NCBI GenBank assembly: GCA_964059195.1
Contig: CAXKWD010000007.1
Location: 21,897,023 to 21,961,022 of the forward strand
Source of the DNA: Ectobius pallidus
Lineage: Eukaryota; Arthropoda; Insecta; Blattodea; Ectobiidae
Direction: 5' to 3'
Length of the DNA stretch: 64,000 bases
A model generated the notes under the pieces. That model was not told the origin of the DNA and ran no database searches. It saw nothing but the letters and a program-made list of their open reading frames with translations. The translations under genes were made by a program, and so were the position numbers. Positions within the stretch are counted from its first letter, which is position 1, and each line of letters starts with the position of its first letter. This document shows positions 23,528-31,992 of the stretch, piece after piece.

Positions 23528-24118
23528 CATATCTTTCCAGAATGCTATTCCACTGGAAATAAGATCTGTAAAAAACTTAAATAGTTTCAAAAAAAAGTTG
23601 AAGATTTTTCTATTAAATGATTAAGTGAACAATATTTCTATTATACTTACTGTGTATACTTATTTAATGTATATACTTATTGTATAAGTATACTGTGTAT
23701 ACTTATTTATTAATGAAGTGATGGAAGAGAGATCCCTTCTGAATTCAATTAAGAGTAGAAGAGCAAAGTTAGTGGGTCATACATTTCGGCACAATGGTCT
23801 ACTCATTAACATTTTTGAAGGGAAAATACTGGGAAAGAAATCAAGAGGACGTCCAAGAAATTCATTTATTAAAAACATGATAAAGGATATGGACGTGCTG
23901 TCATACGAAAATCTAAAGAGAACAGCGATGAAGAGGAAGACATGGCTACTACAACAAGGCATTGCCTTTAGATCCTGATGATGATGATGTATACTTATTT
24001 GTGTAAATTATTGTAACAATTTTATTATAATAACTTTGAATTTTGTCATCCTTGTAATACTGTCCCTTAATGTGAGCAATTGGCTCGTTGGGACCTTTTG
24101 TTAAATAAATAAATAAAA
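23528..24118 (+). pseudogene. CR1/L2-like LINE 3' end, interrupted
   Basis: Its first frame reads FQNAIPLEIRSVKNLNSFKK, then KLKIFLLND and a stop. This is the usual C-terminus of CR1/L2-like reverse transcriptases. A 3' UTR follows and ends GTGAGCAATTGGCTCGTTGG and GACCTTTTGTTAAATAAATA, a typical LINE tail. A second LINE fragment (23709-23987) sits inside this UTR with a 13-bp target duplication. The copy is 5'-truncated to its last 30 or so codons, so it has no function. The clade is inferred from the terminal motif alone. Confidence 0.68.
23709..23987 (+). pseudogene. 5'-truncated LINE fragment with 13-bp target duplication
   Basis: The frame 23718-23978 reads MEERSLLNSIKSRRAKLVGH, then IFEGKILGKKSRGRPRNSF and MKRKTWLLQQGIAF before TGA. 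This is the C-terminal tail of an RTE-like LINE ORF2; compare NWLGHILRRN and LLDDLREKRKYWM in the 60627-61985 element. It ends in a (GAT)n tail. TGTATACTTATTT lies on both sides (23696-23708 and 23988-24000), the expected mark of target-primed insertion with severe 5' truncation. The frame is intact over its 85 codons but lacks endonuclease and RT domains. The insertion split the 3' UTR of an older CR1/L2-like LINE. Confidence 0.88.
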
Positions 24119-26344
24119 AAAATAATAAAAATATAACAGCTACTGTATAGGCCTAATTACTACTTGCCATATTTACTTGTGCTCTATTATGACGTATGTT
24201 ATTTATAAAAATCTTGTTTTTCTAGAATAATGAACATAGCTTTTTACCGTCCTTTTCCAGTACTTAATTTGCACATTTGTAGGGAATATTCGTATCATTT
24301 CTTGAGTTGAATCCTCTATCAATATTCTAGTGACCATGTTAAGGTACTGCTATTATTACTTAAGTTGCAACAATAATTCTTAGCTACCACACTCACAAGG
24401 CTAATGTATAGATACTTCCTTCTTAAGTATAATATTTGCTAGTTATGTTAATGCACTGATAATTTTCTGATATTTTTATAGGAGAACTTTCTGAAAGTTC
24501 TAAAAAAGAATGAGCAAGAGTTGTCATCCCTCAAAATAAAATATAAAAAAATAAAAACGGCGGAACAAAATGACTTCTTTTAATTGTTATTAAATACTTT
24601 AATATACGTGGACTATATTTAAGACTTGTAAATAAAAAGTTCAAAATCTTCACCTGCCTTTACCTGGTAATTATCTTATCCTGCACGACTGAGGCACCTA
24701 AAGGATAAAAGATTGTTTGATGTCTTGTCCAATTAGAACTTCCACTCTACAAAGCGATTCTAGTTATTGATCAATTTGTCTAACAAATTTAAGTGTAAAG
24801 TAATAACTCGAAAGTTTAATCAGATGACGCAAGGAGCAATTACAATCACAGAAGATATGACTTATGAAAACTTGCATAATTCGATAATGAGTCGGCGTTT
24901 CATCTTGAGTAATGCATAACGCACATGAATCTGAATCAGCATCTTTCCAGCTCTCAGTAATTAACACAATGGCTAGCTGTAAATGTTTAATTGTGTTTTA
25001 CACCTGGGCACTATGTCATTATGCAATTAACACCATTGGAACACCCTCGGGTGGTGTGTAAAACAATAAATTAAATTGATGTTGTTTCCGTTTGCAAGTC
25101 AGCAGCGGGTAATTATTATAAATTGTTGCTGCCAGTAAATTAACGGAAAGGTAAATTGCGGCAAGATTTGTTGTTCACAAATTAAACATTCATTTGAACT
25201 AAGTATTTTTTTCTCTCTCTTACTTTGCACAAATTCCCCGAAGGAATACTTTTTTTTTGCATTTCAAAGTTTCTGGTACAATTGTTTGATTCATTATGCC
25301 CGTAGCCGCCATATGCTCGCTGCAATGTTGTTTTGCTCTTCTAAGTATTAGGAGTAGACATGAGCTACAGTATGTCTCACAATGATGTATAATGATGCAG
25401 ATGAAGTTAGCCAATCCGACATTTCTATTAGTATGTATGGTTTTCCTACCCTGTTCAATTTTGTTCAATTTATAGAGCTGAAATTACCCGGACTATTCCA
25501 CTTATACGCCGCTTGTTTGATATTGACAAATAACGTTTAGCAATTCCTTGGATATAGACCAATCACGGCCGTTTATCTTACAATATTCTTGTAGGAATCG
25601 CGAGGATGGCATTTTATCGGGGAAAATCGTCTGCTCGTTACTGGACAAGTAAGCATCAGTGTGCAGTGATTAATACTTCACATGCTGCCATTATCAGCAC
25701 GAAAACTGATTATTTTATGCGACATAACTTGTTTGGGATTTGAATTAATAAAAATATACATTGATTAAAAACACAATTTCGATTCGGTGCAAGCCAATAC
25801 GTGTGCTTTTATTCTGTTCTGCTGTTAGCATACCTGAATGAAGATAACTATGTCTTATATGCACCATTGGTAGCACTGATTACAATATGGTAAATCGATT
25901 CATGGATGGTTGATTCATAGTAGGACATGATCTCGCAGCTGTTAGTTTTGTTTTTTATACAGAAATGCATGAAAGTAATTATTATTTGTATAATCCGTTA
26001 CATTTTTATTCATGGAATAATCTTAACAAATCCAACTCGAGTTGACCAGTTTCATCAGATAAATTCGCACGCTCTCGAATCTTTCGATAAACTCAACTCT
26101 CGTGGGATTACCTATGATAAGATTTAATATCTAATAACACAATTTCGAAATAACCACAATATTGAACCTATTTAACAGGATAATAGTTAACCAGATAATA
26201 AGATAGCATTTTAAGCTGTTACCCAATTATTTGTAGTTATACAATTAATTGGATAAGCATGTGCGCGTGCTACTAAATAGTTGCCCGTGTTTGTAGGCCT
26301 ACTACAGTAGTCCGCACGGTTTTAGAGCTGAGCCAATGCTCGCA
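24119..26344. other. No gene seen over 2.2 kb
   Basis: No supported gene. There is a short TTC/T-rich stretch near 25210-25260. The frames at 24764-24967, 25220-25468 and 25927-26127 carry no motifs. This may be single-copy intergenic DNA. TAGGCCTA occurs at 24148 and 26294. Confidence 0.5.
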
Positions 26345-26545
26345 TTAAAATAGAAAATAAATTCACGTAAACTGATATAACAAAGTGCCAGAATGCTTTT
26401 TTTTAAATCAGTGATAATTAAATTATGATAGCCCCATGCAGAAAAGAAGTTATTTCTGTAATAGATCTCCCAGTTAAACTCGAGCGATTCATTAAGCAGG
26501 GCTTACGGAAGAACTGAGGTCTAAAGCTTGATTCTTAAACTTACA
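26345..26545 (-). repeat. TIR element A, partial copy
   Basis: It reads GTAAACTGATATAACAAAG, then TGCCAGAATGCTTTTTT, CATTAAGCAGGGCTTACGG and AGGTCTAAAGC. This matches the terminal 200 bp of element A. Confidence 0.6.
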
Positions 26546-26655
26546 CCGATAGGCCTATAAGAAATTCTTAAAATATGTCAATATTTTACAAAATGCACTG
26601 ACAATAATATTAACGATGTAGCACAGGCCTACGTTTCCCTGACATGTTTGGAAGA

Positions 26656-26745
26656 AAACCACCTTGGTAACACTTGTCTCGACCAGGAATTGAATCCTGA
26701 CTCCCTGCGTGAGGATAGCGATCGCATCCCAGACTTTGTGTGTAA
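26656..26745 (-). repeat. SINE-1 head fragment, degraded
   Basis: The minus strand gives GGGATGCGATCGCTATCCTC, then CTCACGCAGGGAGTCAGGAT and a box-B-like TTCAATTCCTGGTCGAGAC. This corresponds to the first 90 bp of the SINE-1 copy at 28829. Confidence 0.6.
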
Positions 26746-27055
26746 CTTATATTATTCTGATTTAAACCAATAACTTGTGAATTTATGTCTTTTGGAATAT
26801 TATGGGAAAACTCGCAACATACAAGTCTCGAGACAGTGGTGAGTTCAAGTGGTGAACGTTAAAACGGCTGCCAATATAAGGAATGAAGTCGACTAAGTTT
26901 TTCAACCACAAAGTATAGCATTGTCTTATTATGATAGTTACGTAGATTTTAGTCACGGTACACTGTCAGAGTATTTTTTATATTTTTTAAAAATAATATT
27001 CACAACATGGGGAGAGGATGTGGTTATCAGGAAATTTTCCTCTGCATTATATATT

Positions 27056-27312
27056 GTTTGGTCTCGTTGGTTAGCGTCGCTGACTACGGTTCGACAAGCC
27101 GGGTTTCGATCCCCGGTATCTCAGATTGTTCTGAGGTAGGGAGGTCTGGAACGGGGTTCACTCAGCCTCGTGATTGAGAAATAACGGCTCCGGACTAGGA
27201 AATCATCATTAATTGCCAAGGGTGTTGACATGATGACCACAATCTGCCAGTGGTATGTGACGCAGCGGTCGGATATTAGGCCTAATCCCTTCAGGAATGC
27301 AGCGCCACAACA
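27056..27312 (+). repeat. SINE-5 copy, near full length
   Basis: It has box A (TTGGTTAGCGTCGCTGACTA), box B (CCGGGTTTCGATCCCCGG), then GAGGTAGGGAGGTCTGG and CACTCAGCCTCGTGATTG. It ends GACGCAGCGGTCGGATATTA and CAGGAATGCAGCGCCACAAC. A TAGGCCTA palindrome (27277) lies in its 3' part. The 3' half recurs at 37040-37215. Confidence 0.8.
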
Positions 27313-27440
27313 TTTAGTTTAGTGCAGGATTTTTACAACTTTCACTTTTTTATAGCGCAGTAATTTCGTTTAGACCTAAGCCTAAAGGAGTCTATTATCA
27401 CAATATTGTCACTTGAATGTGTGACTGCCCTTAAACTCTC

Positions 27441-27780
27441 CTAAGGGTCTCCCCCGTCCTGCCCCGTTGCTTGTGGTTCCAGAGTTGCTGGTGGTGTACC
27501 GTGCCTATGGGGCTCGCAGAGGGACCCAGGGTATGTGGCGCACGTAAGGGTGTGCCGCGCACATGGGGCTCTTGTAAGAGGGAGCCAGGGATACTGTGCA
27601 CGTGGAATGGTACCTGGTCCTTGTTGGGTGTAGGGGAGCTCCGTGGGGGCTCGTGGTGGAGTCTGTTGACTGGGGGGCCTTAGGGCATGCACATCATTCG
27701 TTTCCTAGGGGTGTACAATGGGCCCACCTATGAGGCCTACGTGCGCGAGCCCGTAAAGGCTCAGTCCCTGAGCCGATAAG
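27441..27780. other. G+C-rich island of unknown nature
   Basis: This is markedly G+C-richer than its surroundings, with internal echoes (GTGCCTATGGGGCTCGCAGAG, split as GTGCCTATGGGG and GCTCGCAGAGG, versus CACATGGGGCTCTTGTAAGAG). Open frames exist on both strands (27471-27683 and 27441-27692), but such frames are common in G+C-rich DNA and show no domain. It adjoins the minisatellite at 27787. Confidence 0.45.
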
Positions 27781-27786
27781 ATATAA

Positions 27787-28012
27787 TAACCCCCTTGAAA
27801 TGACATTCGTTAGCTTCGTCCATCACCCCTTCAAATGACAATATTTCGATAGACTCGTCCATCCCCCCTTCAAATGACAATATTTCGATAGACTTACCCC
27901 TTGAAATGACAATATTTCCATGGACTCGTCCATCACCCCCTGAAATGACAATACTTCGACTCGTCCAACATCCCTTCAAATGACAAAATTGCTTTGTTAG
28001 ACTCGTCCGTAC
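27787..28012. repeat. Minisatellite, about 45-bp unit
   Basis: The unit CCCCTTCAAATGACAATATT, with TTCGATAGACTCGTCCATC, recurs about five times with substitutions and deletions (27790, 27829, 27868, 27897, 27936 and 27969). It is non-coding. Confidence 0.8.
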
Positions 28013-28816
28013 TACTATTTATTATTTGAGCCATGTAACGCCTGAAAAGTTTCATAGTATTTGTATTTTATTATTTTATTTATCAGTTTATTACATACCT
28101 AGGTATTTCTTATATTGCTTGCTTAGCGACTAATATCAGAAGCGAATCCCCATCAGTCAGCTTGTTTAGCAGATCGTGTTTGATTAATACGGTCGTCGTA
28201 TCAATAGAGGCGCTGCTGTATGCTAGCTCTGATAAGGAAGACGAACAAATGAAAAGTATGGTATCGGGGGAGTATTCATGATGAGTGCGGGAATGGCTGT
28301 TATATAATATTTGTGTTTAAAGTGTGTTTAGCGTGTGAATTTAAGAGGCAATGCTATATCAAGCTCGTTAGACAGCGGTGGTAATAGATGATATGGTGGT
28401 ACGCCAAGCCAGGTGTGTGATAACATTAAGGAGTTTTTCAGGTGGCCATGCTAAGGCTGTGTGCTTACTGCATGCCTTAACTGTGTGGGGATAAACTGAA
28501 ATGTCTTCGTTCTGACCTTGAAATGACCTCTTGCAAACACACCACTCATGCCTACCCTATTAGCCTTGCAATGAATTTGATATAATACTGTAGTTATCGT
28601 AATTAAATTAAATTATGGGGGTGCACGAATTAAAATTAAATAACTTTGCAAGGTTGAATAGTACGTTCTAAGAATTCGTATACCAAAAATAATTTATTTA
28701 AGAATAAATCCAGCATTTCTTATTACCAGTTCTGCCTTGTTCTGAAACGTGTTTTTGGGCAGTATAGGACCAGGGTGGGGCTTCGTAATAAATTGCTGAT
28801 TTTATATAAACTTCAT
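28013..28816. other. No gene seen
   Basis: No coding signal or bounded repeat recognised. Confidence 0.5.
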
Positions 28817-28828
28817 AAAATTTTACTT

Positions 28829-29300
28829 GTCCACCGCTGTGGCTCAGGGGATGCGTTCAATCCTCTCACGCAGCGGGCCCGGGTTCGATTCCTGGTCGGG
28901 ACCAGTTATCTAGGTGAGGTTTTTTCGGGGTTTTCGCTCACCTGTGAGACAAATGTCGGGTAACTTCAGGCCCTTGTGGTCCCCGGATATCATTTGGCTT
29001 CATTATCACCTTCATCCCCATCCTTGCCTTGTTCTGAGAGTGTGTTTGTGTGTGAATGGTGTGTGTGTATCGTCCTATGTGTTCGTGTTGTCTCGGAGGT
29101 GGTGTTGTCTCGGAGGTGGCCCCGGCATTGGGCTGATCACTCATCCGGGGAGGCCCTCCATGTCCTTGTCTGGTCAAAAAAGTATGTATGTGATCCAAAG
29201 ATAATCCTTCTCCCGACAGGTCGCGGCCCTGTAAGGCCCGGGTGGCTTGGGTCGCTTAAATCCTAAAAGGGAGAGGTAAAACTACGACAAAGAAAGAAAG
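28829..29300 (+). repeat. SINE-1, full length with perfect 12-bp target duplication
   Basis: It begins GTCCACCGCTGTGGCTCAGG (box A region), has box B GGGTTCGATTCC, and then a pyrimidine/TG-rich body with CGTCCTATGTGTTCGTGTTG. The end is CTCCCGACAGGTCGCGGCCC with an AAAG-rich tail. AAAATTTTACTT occurs at 28817-28828 and again at 29301-29312. An internal 18-bp duplication (TTGTCTCGGAGGTGG repeated near 29088 and 29107) is private to this copy. It belongs to the tRNA-derived SINE class, so pol III transcription and LINE-driven copying are inferred. It abuts a SINE-2 copy. Confidence 0.92.
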
Positions 29301-29312
29301 AAAATTTTACTT

Positions 29313-30660
29313 TTGTGTTTAGAGGCACATGGCAAGAACGGAGCCGCATTCGGGAGGTTCCAGGTAAAAATCCGTGGCCCGCCAATTTCACATTTTAAGT
29401 TTCTTCATGGTTTCCCCAGTCATAAAGGCAAATGCCGAATTGGATATTTACATACCATGAATTATCCTCTCCATTTCATCATCTTGTATCATATACATTT
29501 AAATTAATATCAGTTGAAATCTATGTTAATAAAAATGAATTTCCAAAATCACTTGAGAACGGCTCGACCGATTTGACTGATTTTTGTTTTGTTGTATTCG
29601 CAATTGTCAGGACAAGGTTTGTATGAAAGAAAATTTTTGAAAAATCGACGGGAAAAGTTGGAAATGTGAAGTGAGGCACAGTTAGAGAGTTCTGCTGTCA
29701 ATTATTTACATAACGAAAGTATTGTTTACGGTGTTCACGTAGGGCTTTGGAAACTATATTATAATACTGGGCTTTAAAAAATTCTGATACTATCGATATA
29801 ATTAATACATTTGTGAAAATAATTCTTGAAGAATAAAATCTACGAAAATAAAGCAGTCACATAACTTTCTCTACCCTCTACGTGGAAAATATTTTTTCAC
29901 TTCACATTTTAATGTAGAATAAGCGGTCTTATTGCAGGGACAACTTAAGTGTGTGCCAGTGAACTCTGTAACAAATCCTATCCACTGATACGCCACTCAT
30001 AGCTGTAGGCTTTGTATTAGTTGAGAAATAGGCTTAGGGATGTTTATCAGACGCTCTAAGCATCTAAAAGAAGACAAAATGGGATGGAACATTTTCAGTC
30101 CTTCCCGTGCAGTATATTATGTCCCAGGGTTTTGGGAAGGAAAGTGTGAAAGTGTGAAAGTGATACTGAATTTCTTTTTTACTTCAGCCCCGAAACGGTT
30201 GTATGGAAATATGAGAGTGAGAAATATAATTTTCTGTCAAGACAATACAATCTTATGTAACCGGAATTTATTTTTCTTCTTATTTGCACTCCTCCCAGGC
30301 ATGGTGTGTAGAAGCAAGGGAATGCAACATTCGACATCCTCTATGAGCCATAAAAAGCTATATCTAGCGTTTTCTGAGGGAATAGTTTGAGTGTCATATA
30401 TCGTTCTTCCTCATTTCGAATTCTACATGTACATATTATATAAGGACCTAGAGTTTCAACATCGAAAGTCCTCCTTAAGTTAATTTCATATTACAAAATA
30501 CGAAACCCGGGCGACGCCGGGCCTTTTAAGCTAGTTTACTACATAAAAATACACCAATAGTAGAGACAATTGACAACCAATAGTTCCATGGCCTACCCTA
30601 CTTTATAGACATAGATCCCGAACTCCTGATATGGCCTTGCAGCTAAAAGGAGAATAACAT
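29313..30660 (+). repeat. SINE-2 copy split by a Helitron
   Basis: The left part, 29313-29519, runs from GAGCCGCATTCGGGAGGTTC to ATTAATATCAGTTGAAA. The right part, 30535-30660, runs from TTTACTACATAAAAATACACC to GATATGGCCTTGCAGCTAAA in two blocks. Joined across the Helitron, the order matches the intact SINE-2 at 57378-57690. Confidence 0.85.
29520..30534 (+). mobile_element. Non-autonomous Helitron (copy 2) inside a SINE
   Basis: The 5' end is TCTATGTTAATAAAAATGAA after an A (29519). The 3' end has hairpin CCCGGGCGACGCCGGG (30506-30521), then CCTTTTAAG and CTAG (30531-30534), then T. The intact SINE-2 at 57378 shows the pre-insertion site (GTTGAAATTAACTGCC), which fixes both ends to the base and shows A^T insertion without target duplication, as expected of Helitrons. 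No Rep/helicase is encoded. A 116-codon frame (30040-30390) resembles one in copy 1 but is read as shared nucleotide sequence. Confidence 0.9.
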
Positions 30661-30990
30661 AGGAGCATAGTAATTAGTTTTTTTTACTACCAAGTAAGAC
30701 ATAGTTAAATAAGAACATAGCACGCTGTTAGTATCAACGAAATATAGCCGTTAACACTTTTTATTTTTGTTTATTATTAGTTATTTTATATACTACGAAT
30801 CATCCTTACACATTGAATATTTTACTCAATTATTAGTTGTATAACATCCACTGACTAAATAAATTAAAACTAATATGGCCGGCTGTCCTATTTCCTGAAT
30901 GTTATATTTTCTTTTTTTTTATCTATTATTTTTGCATTGAACATACTTCATATGACCAAAATGTTAATATTTTAATTTACATTTCTTTTT
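30661..30990. other. No gene seen
   Basis: A+T-rich sequence; nothing recognised. Confidence 0.5.
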
Positions 30991-31540
30991 AGGTAGATTT
31001 CGAAGAAAAATCTACCTATTGCAATCGATACCATGTCATGACTTTCGAACAATTCTTTCATATCTTTACGTTTCATGTTCCCTAAGTATGAAACCACCGC
31101 CCGTTCAAAAAAAAAAAATATATATATATATATATTTACACGCTAGCGGCCGTAATTTTGAAGATATTTGAACCAAATTTTATTGTGTTATTTCTAGGCT
31201 GAATAGTTCGGACAATTTCGTTAATGGGCAAAATTGGCCCAAGGGGAGGGTCTCTGCTCCTGTGAAGTAGCCTATAGAGGGAAACTTTGTTTGAATAAAT
31301 TAGAGTACTCCCTATGGACTTCACAGTGACACCAACGATTCGGAGGTTATGGGGGTACGAGTGGGGGTGGGGGGTGGAAATTCGAATTTTTTTAAACCAC
31401 GTATTATGGGGTATCGTTGAAAAGCTCTTGATGAGTACTCTACAAATCAATAACTGGTTTCTCAATAGCTCTCATATAAGGCAAGATTTAGCACTTCGAA
31501 ATCTACCTCAACCTGTAGACCTGCCTAAAGGGAATTTTTT
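30991..31540 (+). repeat. Interspersed repeat D, copy 1, with internal inverted repeats
   Basis: AGGTAGATTTCGAAG (30991-31005) is matched exactly in reverse complement at 31494-31508. The right part is shared with 60228-60626 (opposite strand): AACGATTCGGAGGTTATGGG, GGGTATCGTTGAAAAGCTCTTG split in two, TGATGAGTACTCTACAAATC and CTGCCTAAAGGGAA. Because similarity runs beyond the inverted repeat on the right, those repeats are subterminal or incidental. It contains an A-run plus (TA)n at 31109-31134. Confidence 0.6.
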
Positions 31541-31992
31541 GTTACTCAGAATTGTCTTTTTAGATTAAATGTCAGGTTTGTATGACAATCTAAAATAGGA
31601 CAGCTACGCAATGTTGGATTATCCCTCTCTGTTACAATAAAAATTGAAACTTAATACAACCATTAAGTGCCAGAATGCTATTTTATGAGATTGTGTGGTG
31701 GACGGGAAAATGTCTGTCTGTCCATCTGTCTGCCTGTCCGTCTGTTTCTCTGTCCGTGTGACTGTACGCTCGATAACTCAAATACGCTTAATCGGATTTT
31801 CATGAAACTTGGCACACGCATTTATAACGTCCATGGGAAGAAGCCTATTGATAATGGACCAAATCGGGTGACCAGTACTGGAGTAATGCCCAATTTAGTG
31901 TCTATTTGATGGTAATATCTTATAAAGAAGTTATCAAATGCAAATCAATTCTCTTCTTCTTCTTCTTCTTCTTCATCTTCCCCATGATGCCT

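Noticed and set aside
27471..27683. Protein gene in the G+C-rich island, either strand
   Set aside because: Long frames on both strands are expected in such composition; no domain, start context or splice support.
28914..29266. Several 86-96 codon frames containing CEWCVSSYVF or RWPRHWADHSSGEAL, repeated at 12123, 35599 and 53479
   Set aside because: They are translations of the SINE-1 body, recurring wherever the SINE does.
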